From Epilithonimonas vandammei (GTDB taxonomy: Bacteria > Bacteroidota > Bacteroidia > Flavobacteriales > Weeksellaceae): a DNA stretch of 64,000 bases. Where the stretch lies: positions 372,001 to 436,000 of the forward strand of contig NZ_CP034161.1 in the NCBI RefSeq assembly GCF_003860525.1, in the 5' to 3' direction. A model generated the notes under the pieces. It ran no database searches and was not told the DNA's origin. It worked only from the letters and a program-made list of their open reading frames with translations. Made by a program: the position numbers and the translations under genes. Positions 19,463 to 28,018 of the stretch are shown here, one piece after another (within the stretch, counting starts at the first letter, position 1; every line of letters starts with the position of its first letter).

Positions 19463-20971
19463 ATGGAATTAGCATTAAAGATATTTCAGTTTATCCTGAG
19501 CATTTCTATCCTTGTAACATTACACGAAATCGGGCATTTCTTGCCAGCGAAATGGTTTAAAACCAAAGTAGACAAATTCTTTTTATTCTTCGATCCTTAT
19601 TTTTCCATCTTCGCCATGAAGAAAATCAATGGAAAATGGCAATATAAATTCTTTTCGAAAAACCAGCCTACTGAAGAGGAGTTGGAAATCAACGGAAAAA
19701 AGGTAACTCAACCGATTGACACTTCCGCACTTCCGGAAGATGACTGGAGAAGACACGAAGGTGTGAAATACGGCATCGGCTGGTTGCCAATGGGTGGCTA
19801 TGTGAAAATTGCGGGAATGGTGGACGAAAGCATGGACACCGAGCAGCTGAAGAAACCGGCGCAGCCGTGGGAGTTCCGTGCAAAACCAGCTTGGCAGAGA
19901 CTAATCATTATGCTGGGAGGTGTGACGGTTAATTTCTTTTTGGCGTGGTTTATTTATTCTTGTCTTTCTTTTTTTACTGGCGAAACGTTTCATGATAATT
20001 CCAAATTCGAAAACGGAATTGCTGTTTCTGATGCTGGACAGAAAATGGGACTAAAAACAGGTGATAAAATCCTGAAAATAGATGGGAAACCAGCTGAAAG
20101 AATGGAAACATCCAGCATTAATATGCTTTTTGCGGATAATGTAACGGTTTTGAGGGATGGAAAGGAAGTAACCTTCCCCATCAATGAAGATGGCGTTGCC
20201 GAAGTTCTTCATGCGAACGAAGCGAAGCTTTATTTCATGAATCGTTTCCCTGCTGTTGTTGATTCTGTTATTCCTAACAAACCAGCTATGAAAGCCGGGC
20301 TACAAAAAGGGGACGAAATCGTTGGCGTAAATGGCAAACCAATAGTTTATTTTGACCAATTGGCAGATGAATTAAAGATCAATAAAGGTAAAACTATAGA
20401 ATTGGATGTTCTTCGTAACAAGCAACCTTTAAAATTGACTGCAAATGTTGGCGATGATGCTAAACTTGGATTCGCCTTTGACCCTAAAATAGCTCAAAAA
20501 TACCTTGACAAGTCCCAAGTAACCAAGGAATACTCTTTCCTGGAAGCTGTTCCGAGAGGATTTACAAGAACGATAGATGTTCTGACTATGCAGATAAAAC
20601 AGTTTAAAATCATCTTTAATACCAAAACGCAAGGTTATAAGAAAGTGGGCGGGCCAATTGCCATTGTCAATAATATGCATGTTGAAAAGGGTAATGATGG
20701 AAGACTGTCTATAGATTGGGAATTTTTCTGGGGCTTTACAGCAATGTTTTCTGTATGGCTGGCATTCCTCAACCTGATTCCAATTCCAGGATTAGATGGT
20801 GGTCACGTATTGTTTACGCTTTGGGAAATCATCACAGACAAGCCTGTACCACAAAAAGTTTTGGAAAATGCACAGATGATAGGCGTTATTTTCTTATTAG
20901 GACTGATGGTGTTAATATTTGGAAATGACATAGTTAAAGTAATCAGTCAATTTCTGACTCAAAAAAATTAA
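19463..20971 (+). CDS. rseP: RIP metalloprotease RseP (site-2 protease)
   Basis: Intramembrane zinc protease that cuts membrane-bound anti-sigma factors and leftover signal peptides. The 502-residue protein has the zinc motif HEIGH at 21-25 in the first membrane helix, two PDZ domains (about 180-330), and the distal NLIPIPGLDGGH motif that supplies the third ligand. Length is typical of the Bacteroidetes form, which has an insertion near residues 50-110. Only a tRNA gene follows. Confidence 0.94.
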   Translation: MELALKIFQFILSISILVTLHEIGHFLPAKWFKTKVDKFFLFFDPYFSIFAMKKINGKWQYKFFSKNQPTEEELEINGKKVTQPIDTSALPEDDWRRHEGVKYGIGWLPMGGYVKIAGMVDESMDTEQLKKPAQPWEFRAKPAWQRLIIMLGGVTVNFFLAWFIYSCLSFFTGETFHDNSKFENGIAVSDAGQKMGLKTGDKILKIDGKPAERMETSSINMLFADNVTVLRDGKEVTFPINEDGVAEVLHANEAKLYFMNRFPAVVDSVIPNKPAMKAGLQKGDEIVGVNGKPIVYFDQLADELKINKGKTIELDVLRNKQPLKLTANVGDDAKLGFAFDPKIAQKYLDKSQVTKEYSFLEAVPRGFTRTIDVLTMQIKQFKIIFNTKTQGYKKVGGPIAIVNNMHVEKGNDGRLSIDWEFFWGFTAMFSVWLAFLNLIPIPGLDGGHVLFTLWEIITDKPVPQKVLENAQMIGVIFLLGLMVLIFGNDIVKVISQFLTQKN

Positions 20972-20988
20972 AAAAAGTTCTTTAAAAA

Positions 20989-21021
20989 TTTGGTGGATAA
21001 AGGAAATTCCTCTTATATTTG
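20989..21021 (+). promoter_or_regulatory. Promoter of tRNA-Asn
   Basis: TTTG at 20989-20992 and TATATTTG at 21014-21021 fit the Bacteroidetes promoter form with a 21-base gap. The -7 box ends 22 bases before the tRNA. Confidence 0.75.
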
Positions 21022-21043
21022 CACCACTTAAAACAAAGGACAT

Positions 21044-21117
21044 TCCTCCTTAGCTCAGTTGGTTAGAGCATCTGACTGTTAATCAGAGGGTCGCTGGTTC
21101 GAGCCCAGCAGGAGGAG
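21044..21117 (+). tRNA. tRNA-Asn (anticodon GTT)
   Basis: A complete 74-base cloverleaf: acceptor TCCTCCT/AGGAGGA with discriminator G, D stem GCTC/GAGC, anticodon stem TCTGA/TCAGA with GTT at 21078-21080, and T stem GCTGG/CCAGC. CCA is not encoded. The 3' part is also the attachment core of the element that follows. Confidence 0.97.
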
Positions 21118-21118
21118 C
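21074..21118 (+). repeat. attL: 45-bp direct repeat within tRNA-Asn
   Basis: Runs from the anticodon stem through the 3' end of the tRNA. It is identical to 59697-59741, and divergence starts at the next base on each side. Confidence 0.95.
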
Positions 21119-21129
21119 GCTGAAAACGA

Positions 21130-21160
21130 GACACTTACAGAAATGTGAGTGTCTTTTTTT
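21130..21160 (+). terminator. Terminator after tRNA-Asn (element-borne copy)
   Basis: Stem GACACTTAC / GTGAGTGTC (one G-T pair) and a run of Ts. It resembles the hairpin after attR (shared ACTTACAGA), as expected if each element brings its own tRNA tail and terminator. Confidence 0.8.
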
Positions 21161-21167
21161 ATATTTG

Positions 21168-21187
21168 TCACGAACATTTCACGAACA
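21168..21187 (+). repeat. Left-end integrase arm-type repeats
   Basis: TCACGAACA occurs at 21168 and 21179, one helical turn apart. The same pair with the same 11-base spacing occurs at the right end of the element, so these are likely integrase or excisionase binding sites. Confidence 0.7.
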
Positions 21188-21241
21188 AAAGTATTTTATT
21201 TTAATGCTATTTTTGTGTAAGAATATTTTAGTACGTTATCT

Positions 21242-22177
21242 ATGACTAACTTCTATATCGCAATATATATTCTAATGGTAACCTTTACAATCCTTGTCCC
21301 CTTCTATCTTGCAGGGCGGCTTTGGTTTGCGTTCAGTCCGTTTGCGATAAACTATTACTCCAAGGAAAAGGCAAACTGGTATAACGAGTGGAACACCCAG
21401 CGGTTTTTAATCGTTTTGAATTTATTTTTGGTTTCATTGTCGCTTTCCTTTTTCTGGGGCGGGAAAATACTGGAAGATATCCATGCCGAGAAGATCGACT
21501 TTACCCAAATCCTATTCTATATCATTCTTCAAATTCTCGCCGTAATACTGTTCGAGGTAAAAATGGAACACCCATTTAAGCCAATTCAGGCATTCAAAAA
21601 ATTCAAGAAAAACAGTTATAGCGAAAGGTTTGAGTTCCGAGAAAAGCAAGACGCGGCAGATAAAATAGAACACCATTCCAATGAGTTAAAAAGAGAATTT
21701 TTGAAAGTTGGCACTAAGATTTCAAACGAATTAAATAATCAACAAATCATTTTATCTGAAACCAACGAACTCGCAAAACACAACAATAATATCCTACAGG
21801 AATCCGATTTTGCTTTTGAAATAAAAAAGAATCCGAATATGGTCATTGATGACATTTTGCGGGATTATTTTATTTCTAAAGATTCCGAGAGGGATTTATC
21901 GGACTTTTTACTGCGGAAGAAAAACTCTGGAAAGATTCTGTTTACAAAGCCTGCAAGGAACGGCGTGAGCGTACAGCCTATTTTGGATTTTTTCTCGACC
22001 TTTACTAATGTTATGGAAAGTTGTAAATCCGGCACAATAACTCAAGCCGAAACCTGCAAAATTATCAACGCCGTCACCTCGGCAAAAGACAGGCTCGGAA
22101 ATATCGCAGAAGAGCCAATAAACAGCAGGAACCTCTCAAAATATCTTTCCAACAGCGATGTTCAGGATGATATATAG
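21242..22177 (+). CDS. Membrane protein of unknown function
   Basis: A 311-residue protein with three hydrophobic segments near the N-terminus (about 5-28, 55-74 and 88-108), followed by a long hydrophilic, helix-rich C-terminal half rich in Lys, Glu and Asn. It is the first gene inside the left end of the element. I recognise no family and no catalytic motif. Its position next to attL, before the HTH and VapE-like genes, suggests an element maintenance or entry function, which is inference only. Confidence 0.6.
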   Translation: MTNFYIAIYILMVTFTILVPFYLAGRLWFAFSPFAINYYSKEKANWYNEWNTQRFLIVLNLFLVSLSLSFFWGGKILEDIHAEKIDFTQILFYIILQILAVILFEVKMEHPFKPIQAFKKFKKNSYSERFEFREKQDAADKIEHHSNELKREFLKVGTKISNELNNQQIILSETNELAKHNNNILQESDFAFEIKKNPNMVIDDILRDYFISKDSERDLSDFLLRKKNSGKILFTKPARNGVSVQPILDFFSTFTNVMESCKSGTITQAETCKIINAVTSAKDRLGNIAEEPINSRNLSKYLSNSDVQDDI

Positions 22178-22238
22178 TCTAAAATCCAAAAAAACATTTT
22201 CTCTTTAAAAATCATATTTGTTTGATAACCATAATTAT

Positions 22239-22284
22239 AAAGGCGACAGTTAGTCGCTTTTAATGGTTTATTGACTAAACCATT
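22239..22284. terminator. Tandem hairpins between the membrane protein and HTH genes
   Basis: An imperfect hairpin (AAAGGCGAC / GTCGCTTT with a bulge) is followed directly by a perfect 9-bp stem AATGGTTTA / TAAACCATT with a 5-base loop. T runs are weak. This may be a terminator or a leader structure of the downstream replication genes. Confidence 0.5.
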
Positions 22285-22410
22285 ATAAAACAAAACCTCC
22301 TATTGAACGCACATTTCTTTAGGTTGTTTTATTTTACAAAAAACTTTTTAAGTCGCTTTTAGGCGGCTATTTCTTTGGGAAATATCTTGGCCTCAACAAA
22401 ATTCAACGAA

Positions 22411-22752
22411 ATGAAAGACCAAGAAAGACTAGCTGCGCTAGAAAGCCAAATGTCCACCTTGGTAAACTCGCAAAAAGAGTTTACCTCGAAGGCGCTACAG
22501 ATGCTCGCCCTCGGAACCAAGAACATCTATTCTAAGGAAGAGGCCGCGCTGTTCCTCAACCTGGATCCGGACTATCTCTACCAACTCAAACACCACGGCA
22601 AACTGAAGGCCTACAAAAAGAAGGGGCAAAAGAAAATCTACTTTCGCAAAGAGGACCTCGAAGCTTATCTTCTGGGGGATAATGTGGAGGAAATACAAAA
22701 TGATGACTATGACGCATTCGAGCAGGAAATTCTGGAGCGATGGAAGAAATAA
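22411..22752 (+). CDS. Helix-turn-helix (excisionase-like) DNA-binding protein
   Basis: A 113-residue protein with a C-terminal MerR-type winged HTH of the excisionase class: SKEEAALFLNLDPDYLYQLKH, then the wing YKKKGQKKIYFRKEDLEAYLLG. The N-terminal part is a short coiled coil. I start at the ATG of MKDQERL rather than the upstream TTG. Such proteins in Bacteroidetes elements act in excision control or regulate replication genes. The stop overlaps the VapE-like gene by 13 bases, which implies coupling. Confidence 0.8.
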   Translation: MKDQERLAALESQMSTLVNSQKEFTSKALQMLALGTKNIYSKEEAALFLNLDPDYLYQLKHHGKLKAYKKKGQKKIYFRKEDLEAYLLGDNVEEIQNDDYDAFEQEILERWKK

Positions 22753-23927
22753 CCAACAAGCCGGCTGAGGAGCAAAAAATCCCAGTACTTTACCAAACCG
22801 ATTCAGAGACCACTACCATTTTCGATATGGTGATGAAGTATCTTGAAAGCAAGTATGACCTTCGCTTTAACGCCATCGCCCTGGAGATAGAAATATCGCT
22901 CAAAGGAAAGGATCACTGGACGGAGCTAAACATCAACTCCCTGCTGATAGAGCTCGTACAGGCCGGGATTCAGATTACGATGCAGAAGTTGGAGATCCTC
23001 GTACGGAGCCACTTGATAAAGAGATACAACCCGATAGCGGAATACTTTAAAAAACTCGCGGGCTGGGACGGCGAAGACCATATCCGGAAGCTGGCGGGAT
23101 TTGTTCGGACCAACGACAGCGAAGCGTTCCGCTACCATCTCGAGAAGTGGCTGACCCGCGCCGTGCTTTGCGCATTGAAGAAAGACTATGTCAACAAGCA
23201 GTGCCTCGTGCTGGCAAGCTCCAAACAGAACACGGGCAAAACCACCTTCCTGCGATTCCTCATCCCGGACGGGCTCAGGGATTATTATTCCGAAAATGTC
23301 ACAGTGGACAAGGACGGCATCATTGCCATCTGCAAAAATTTCATCCTCAACGCCGACGAGCTGGCCGTCCTGTCCAAATCGGATGTCAACACGCTGAAAT
23401 CCTTTATCTCGATGGGCGGCGCAAAGGTGAGGGTGCCTTACGGGAGAAAGCCGGAGAACATGGACAGGATATGTTCCTTTGTTGCCTCCACCAACAGAAC
23501 AGATTTCCTTACCGACGAGACAGGAAGCGTAAGGTGGCTGGTTTTCGAAGTTTACAGCATTGATTTCGCCTATGCGGAGGAAATAGACATAGACAAGGTA
23601 TGGGCGCAGGCGTACCACAATGCTTTTGAAAGAAAAAATTACCAACCGGAAATGACGCTCTCGGACATAGAGGCTAATGAGCTGAGGAACGAGCAGTTTT
23701 CCCAGCTTTCACTTGAGCAGGAAATCGTTTCCGCACACTTCGAGAAATCGAAGGACATCAAGGACTTTCTTACGGCGACGGACATCGTTGTGGCAATGAA
23801 CAACGCCCTGAATTTAAGATTGAACAACATCAAGGTCGGAAAGGCGCTCACCAGGCTCAAGTATGAAAGAATCAAGCATCCGAAACTGCAGGTTTACGGC
23901 TACCTGATCCGAAGAAAGATTGACTGA
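22740..23927 (+). CDS. VapE-like P-loop ATPase (virulence-associated E family)
   Basis: A 395-residue superfamily-3-like helicase/ATPase found in phages and mobile islands, often next to primases. It has the family segment NPIAEYFKKLAGWDGEDHI (about 97-115), Walker A SSKQNTGKTT (160-169), a Walker B-like ILNADELAVL and the SFVASTNRTDFLTD sensor segment. The gene is clearly more GC-rich than its neighbours, a sign of separate origin; this also creates a long false frame on the other strand. With the primase downstream it probably drives replication of the excised element. Confidence 0.85.
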   Translation: MEEITNKPAEEQKIPVLYQTDSETTTIFDMVMKYLESKYDLRFNAIALEIEISLKGKDHWTELNINSLLIELVQAGIQITMQKLEILVRSHLIKRYNPIAEYFKKLAGWDGEDHIRKLAGFVRTNDSEAFRYHLEKWLTRAVLCALKKDYVNKQCLVLASSKQNTGKTTFLRFLIPDGLRDYYSENVTVDKDGIIAICKNFILNADELAVLSKSDVNTLKSFISMGGAKVRVPYGRKPENMDRICSFVASTNRTDFLTDETGSVRWLVFEVYSIDFAYAEEIDIDKVWAQAYHNAFERKNYQPEMTLSDIEANELRNEQFSQLSLEQEIVSAHFEKSKDIKDFLTATDIVVAMNNALNLRLNNIKVGKALTRLKYERIKHPKLQVYGYLIRRKID

Positions 23928-23961
23928 AAGAAAGTTTAAATCCTTGACATTCAATTTATCC

Positions 23962-24140
23962 TACCTACTTACCTAAGTGGACTTACAGAACTCATTTTCA
24001 AATTTTTATGAAGGTAATCAAATAGATAAGACTTTACCTAAACTACCATCGTTAAAGAAGGGATCCAATTAACAGGTAACAACAAGGTAAGTCATTAATT
24101 AATATAACTAACTGATATTCAATATTTAGGTAGGCAGGTA
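23962..24140. repeat. Iteron-like TACCT/AGGTA array, candidate replication origin
   Basis: A gene-free stretch between the VapE-like ATPase and the primase. It is bracketed by an imperfect inverted repeat: 15 bases at 23962 (TACCTACTTACCTAA) match the reverse complement of 24126-24140 with two differences. Between them are further TACCT or AGGTAA copies near 24012, 24035, 24074 and 24085. Spaced repeats beside replication genes are typical of iterons. The remaining intergenic bases show nothing else. Confidence 0.55.
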
Positions 24141-24198
24141 TGGAAAAACGGTAAAAACATAACTGGATATAAAAAAATAAATTTTAAAAACACAAAAA

Positions 24199-25122
24199 AT
24201 GAATTGCAAACAAGCCAACGAAAATATCAGCATCAAAGAAGTAATGGAAAGTTTTTCTCTATTCCCAAGCAAAGAACATCCGAAAACAGCCTATTATTAT
24301 GCTATCAATCGACAAGAACGAACGCCAAGTTTATTAGTGAATTATGTGAAAAATATTGCCCTTGATTTTGGCACTGGAAAACAATACGATGTCGTGTCGA
24401 TAGTTCAGGAGCTCAAACAATGCACTGTATCCGATGCTCTTGAATATCTTGAAAAGTTTGATTTTTCTTTTCAAAAGCAGAAGGGAAATTTAAACAATCC
24501 AAAAGAAGAAACTAAATCTTATCAAATATTAGAAGTAAAAGAAGTGTCACATCCAGCGTTGATTGAATATTTAAAATATAGAAAACTCGAATCTCAAAAA
24601 TCTGAACTTCAGGAAATTCATTACGAAATGAATGGGAAGAACTATTTCGGATTAGGATTCAAAAACGATTCGGGAGGCTACGAGATCCGCAGCAGGTTTT
24701 CCAAAATCTGCCTTGGAAAAAAGGATATCACCACGATAAAAAATAATTCTGAAAACCTCAAGGTTTTCGAGGGCTTTACCGACTACCTCTCCTTTAAAAT
24801 TTTAGAACCGGAAAAGACACCTTCCGACTATCTAATTCTGAACGCTGTCGCCATGGTTCACAAGACATCAGGGCTTTTTGGAAATTATAAATCTGTCGAA
24901 ATGTACTTGGATAACGACCGCGCCGGCGAACAGTGCAGGGATTCAATTTTGAAAATATTCCCGGAGGCAGATGACCGGTCGAATGAATATTTCCCTCATC
25001 AAGATCTGAATGATTTCCTGATATCACAGGAAGAAAAGACACTTGAAAATAAGCTTGAAAAAAATCAAACAGCCATACACGAGTCCGAGGAAAACCGGAA
25101 TATTTACAGGAGAAAAAGATGA
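24199..25122 (+). CDS. Toprim-domain DNA primase
   Basis: A 307-residue DnaG-like primase of mobile elements. The N-terminus resembles the CHC2 fold (PSLLVNYVKNIALDFGTG), but the zinc cysteines are missing. The Toprim domain carries the catalytic glutamate in VFEGFTDYLSF (E191) and the metal aspartates in MYLDNDRAG (D238, D240). It probably primes replication of the excised element or of the transferred strand. It follows the iteron-like array and precedes the mobilization genes. Confidence 0.85.
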   Translation: MNCKQANENISIKEVMESFSLFPSKEHPKTAYYYAINRQERTPSLLVNYVKNIALDFGTGKQYDVVSIVQELKQCTVSDALEYLEKFDFSFQKQKGNLNNPKEETKSYQILEVKEVSHPALIEYLKYRKLESQKSELQEIHYEMNGKNYFGLGFKNDSGGYEIRSRFSKICLGKKDITTIKNNSENLKVFEGFTDYLSFKILEPEKTPSDYLILNAVAMVHKTSGLFGNYKSVEMYLDNDRAGEQCRDSILKIFPEADDRSNEYFPHQDLNDFLISQEEKTLENKLEKNQTAIHESEENRNIYRRKR

Positions 25123-25267
25123 AGATTCATACAAGCCGGCCTACGCAAAATAAGCACAGGTGGAATGCTCTAAAAAGGCTGGGTAAAAACTTGCCATGTG
25201 TCTAGTGCAAAAAGTACCCAATGTTTACAATAAGCGTATCCGCTCATCGTAAAATTGGAACATTTTG

Positions 25268-25289
25268 GTTTCCTCCTATCGTCGGAAAC
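25268..25289. other. Candidate oriT hairpin upstream of the mobilization genes
   Basis: The 238-base gap between primase and relaxosome genes has no gene. It contains the inverted repeat GTTTCC / GGAAAC with a 10-base spacer, about 70 bases before the relaxosome gene. Origins of transfer in Bacteroidetes mobilizable elements usually lie directly upstream of the mobilization genes and include such a repeat near the nick. The nick itself cannot be located from sequence alone. Confidence 0.45.
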
Positions 25290-25360
25290 GCATGTCTGGA
25301 ACTACGATTCAAGCCCATAGTTTAAAATTATAAAAAAATTAAACACCACATAAACACAAT

Positions 25361-25837
25361 ATGGAAAATGACTTTTTAAAACAGTTTGTAAGACAGATTT
25401 CCGAGCAGCAAATTGCAAAGGTTGCAGAAGAAAAAAGAAGGAACCGCTTTCGCGAAATCGGTAGAGAGGGAGGTTTGAAAAAGAAGACGGCGAACCACTT
25501 TTCAAAGGTAGTCTCAGTTCGTTTTACCGAAAAGGAGTTTGAGAAAATTCGAAAGGAAGCAGAAAAATATAACCTGAAAATTTCAAAATATTTAAGGCTG
25601 ATTTCTACCGAAAAGGAACTTAAAGTAAACGAGTTCAAGACAGACGAAGTTCTATTGAATTACGGCAACAATTTTATAAGGATATCCAATCTGCTTAGGA
25701 ACAGAGAATGGAACGAGTTTGAAAACAAGAAAGAGATCCTTGAGGAAATTCACACCGTCACCAAATTAATCAGAGAATACCTCTACCAACAAATCATCAA
25801 GCATGAACAATTCGGCAACGACGAGGAGGATCAGTAA
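25361..25837 (+). CDS. Relaxosome accessory protein (MobC/BmgB-like)
   Basis: A 158-residue DNA-binding protein that helps the relaxase act at oriT. It has a ribbon-helix-helix-like core (VVSVRFTEKEFEKIRKEAEKY) and the mobilization-protein C-terminal helix pattern (LLNYGNNFIRISNLL). The N-terminal region is strongly basic. The last 35 bases overlap the relaxase gene, the usual arrangement for this pair. Confidence 0.85.
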   Translation: MENDFLKQFVRQISEQQIAKVAEEKRRNRFREIGREGGLKKKTANHFSKVVSVRFTEKEFEKIRKEAEKYNLKISKYLRLISTEKELKVNEFKTDEVLLNYGNNFIRISNLLRNREWNEFENKKEILEEIHTVTKLIREYLYQQIIKHEQFGNDEEDQ

Positions 25838-26711
25838 GATTGCGATTGAATACAATGGCAATGACAAAGGCGCGGCGGAATGTATTTATTCCAACAACCT
25901 GCTTTCAACAATGCCGGAGGAAAGATTTGAAGAGATGAAGATTGTCGCCGAGAGAAATCCGAATGTAAAGAAATGGGCTTTGACGGGCTACATTTCTCCA
26001 CCAAAAGAAATCGGCGACAGACTGACCAACGAAGAGCTGAAGGAACTGGCTTTAAAATCATTGAAAAATGTGGGACTTACGGAAAATAACCAGGTCGTCC
26101 TGGATGTCCACAATTCCACGAAGCAGAAACATATCCACTTCATCGTGAACCGCATAGATGTTTATGGTAAATGCACGGTAAAATCTGCCAATATCGGAAA
26201 GCGCTTCGGCGAATCGGTTCGAAATGTCTGCAAAGAGATGAACCTGAAAACAGATGTGGAAATAGGGAAAGAGAAAAAGCAGCAGATGCTGAAAGTTCTG
26301 CAAAACTGTCTGAAGGTCTCAAGAAATTTTGATGACTTGGTCGATTATATGCGGCGATGTGGTTATAAAGTGACGCTCTCGCAGAATGTGAAGGACGGTA
26401 TTTCGGGGATGCGGATTGTTAGATTAAAGGACATCAACGACCAAACCCAGAGGCAGTACCATCCCGGTTACAAACTTTCGGAGATCACCAGCAAACTGAA
26501 GATTAAGGACATCAAAGAAATCCTAAACCAGAATGCGGAAAACCACCAGTCGGCGATTTTCAGTCAGAGTAATCCACAAACGAACGAAATAAAACATCCG
26601 GAAAAATCAGCCCTCAGGGAGATTGAAAATGCCGTGAAGGAACTCCTCAAACCGAGCTACGCACCCGCGGCTGACGATGAATTGCTGAGGAAAAGAAAAA
26701 GAAGGCGATAG
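25803..26711 (+). CDS. Relaxase/mobilization nuclease (MOBP-like)
   Basis: Nicks the element at oriT and pilots the strand into the recipient. The 302-residue protein shows the relaxase metal-binding motif around DVHNSTKQKHIHFIVNR (His103, His110, His112, Asn116). The N-terminal segment SKIAIEYNGNDKGAAECIYS aligns with the start of MobP/BmgA-type relaxases. The C-terminal part (about 160-300) is basic and helical. It is at the short end for the family, lacking extra helicase or primase domains. Confidence 0.88.
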   Translation: MNNSATTRRISKIAIEYNGNDKGAAECIYSNNLLSTMPEERFEEMKIVAERNPNVKKWALTGYISPPKEIGDRLTNEELKELALKSLKNVGLTENNQVVLDVHNSTKQKHIHFIVNRIDVYGKCTVKSANIGKRFGESVRNVCKEMNLKTDVEIGKEKKQQMLKVLQNCLKVSRNFDDLVDYMRRCGYKVTLSQNVKDGISGMRIVRLKDINDQTQRQYHPGYKLSEITSKLKIKDIKEILNQNAENHQSAIFSQSNPQTNEIKHPEKSALREIENAVKELLKPSYAPAADDELLRKRKRRR

Positions 26712-26740
26712 GTTTAAAAAACATCAATAAAAAAAAGAAA

Positions 26741-27327
26741 ATGAACAACAACGAATTTAACAACCAGGACATGAATACAGAAAATTATTCTTCACAAGAT
26801 GCAGGCATCGAACTTTTGCACCGCGTCATAGAAAGTAATAAGGCGGTAGAAATTTCGGGGAAGGCGATTTTCCACATGTACTGCGACATCAAGGAGGATG
26901 TGAAGAAAATCCAGGCACTGGCACATGAAGAAAATCTTAAACGGCAGGAATTGCTTAAATCCCTCCCCAACAATATTGTGGCAGAATTATCTCCGGACGT
27001 TATAAAGCATCTTGAAAAATTCCATCAGAAATCAGATACAGTTAAATATTGGTTTTTCGGAATCCTGGCTCTATTGCTGGTTGCATTTTTTATTTTAACA
27101 GCAACTGTTTATCTAGGAAAAACTGGTACCGCGAAAGCATCCGCACCAAGACCGAGGTTCGAGAGGAAATCCTGGAGGAGATCAAGGATGAAAACAAGGC
27201 GATTTATGAAACAGAGCAAGTAAAACAGCTGGAGCACAATACCGCACTAATGAAAAAATGGATGAAGAAAAATCCAAAGGACGCAGAAAAGTTTTTGAAG
27301 TTTAAGGAGGGGTATGAGAGTAGGTAG
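26741..27327 (+). pseudogene. Mobilization-region membrane protein, frameshifted
   Basis: The first frame (26741-27223) encodes a soluble helical N-terminus and one membrane helix (about 105-127), then turns into an atypical Arg-rich tail. In the -1 frame from the A run at 27118-27122 the protein continues sensibly as NWYRESIRTKTEV followed by an acidic coiled coil to 27327. One extra A would restore a continuous product of about 195 residues. This is a one-base deletion, a sequencing error, or less likely slippage on five As. It lies 29 bases after the relaxase and is probably a mobilization accessory factor. Confidence 0.65.
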
Positions 27328-27338
27328 ACTAAAAATTA

Positions 27339-27370
27339 TTTGTCCATTCTAAAATAATTCCCTATCTTTG
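27339..27370 (+). promoter_or_regulatory. Promoter of the metal-resistance cargo
   Basis: TTTG at 27339-27342 and a perfect TATCTTTG at 27363-27370 are separated by 20 bases. It drives the cysteine-rich exported protein and maybe the Cus-type genes beyond. Confidence 0.8.
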
Positions 27371-27385
27371 TGCTGTTTACTTACA

Positions 27386-27802
27386 ATGGTCGGAAATTTT
27401 AAAATACTGTTGCTTTCCCTTACACTCGCGTTATTTCTGGCGCCGGGGATTTCCTTAGTTTGCAGCAAAAAGGAAAAGCAGGTTTTTAAAGCAGAGGCGC
27501 ATGCTGAAATTTTCATCAAACAGTCATTCGCGAAATTTCACCCGTCTTGCGACAGCGGCGATTGCAAAGATGAGTGCTGTCACCCCAAATCACACAATTG
27601 CCAAACGGAAGGATGCTCAGGAAACTGTAGCGGAAACCTTTGCAGTTCTACTCAATACACTGTTTTAGCGGATAGTAAATTTTTAGAGGATTCTAAAAAT
27701 GAAGACTCCGGCTATTATAGCAACAATTCCAATTTCTATTATCAGAATCCCCATTACTCTGGTGGATTCCATACCATTTGGCAACCGCCAAAAATAGGTT
27801 AA
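27386..27802 (+). CDS. Exported cysteine-rich protein, probable metal binder
   Basis: A 138-residue protein with an N-terminal hydrophobic signal (KILLLSLTLALFLAPGISLVC) and a central cluster of about nine cysteines with His (CDSGDCKDECCHPKSHNC, then CSGNCSGNLC). The tail is rich in Asn, Tyr and Ser. I start at MVGNF because the upstream ATG lies inside the -7 promoter box. The cysteine pattern and its place at the head of a copper/silver cluster suggest envelope metal binding. I recognise no named family. Confidence 0.6.
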   Translation: MVGNFKILLLSLTLALFLAPGISLVCSKKEKQVFKAEAHAEIFIKQSFAKFHPSCDSGDCKDECCHPKSHNCQTEGCSGNCSGNLCSSTQYTVLADSKFLEDSKNEDSGYYSNNSNFYYQNPHYSGGFHTIWQPPKIG

Positions 27803-27931
27803 TACCTTCTTTTACAGCCCGAATTGTGTCTGGTCGTGAAGTGTTTATGACACTTTCCGCAGATTATTTAGCGGTGCTGAATGTCCCTTCGAACTTCCAC
27901 TTCTCGTTTAAGTAATCTTTTAGAAAAGAAT

Positions 27932-27945
27932 GTTCTTTAAAGAAC
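27932..27945. promoter_or_regulatory. 14-bp perfect palindrome upstream of the Cus-type operon
   Basis: GTTCTTTAAAGAAC is fully self-complementary and lies in the 216-base gap before the first lipoprotein gene of the efflux operon. It is a possible regulator-binding site; no clear TAnnTTTG box is seen next to it. Confidence 0.4.
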
Positions 27946-28018
27946 AACTTGAAGATCAGGATTTTCGTACACAGTCTCTCAAGACGGAGGCTCAAAATTA
28001 ACCTTTAACGATAATTTA

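Noticed and set aside
22926..23645. A 239-codon open frame opposite the VapE-like gene
   Set aside because: It is a by-product of the high GC content of the real gene; its translation shows no recognisable family and the plus-strand gene has clear motifs.
27112..27125. Programmed frameshift at the A run in the mobilization-region protein
   Set aside because: The run is only five As and the second codon does not re-pair after slipping, so an indel is more likely.
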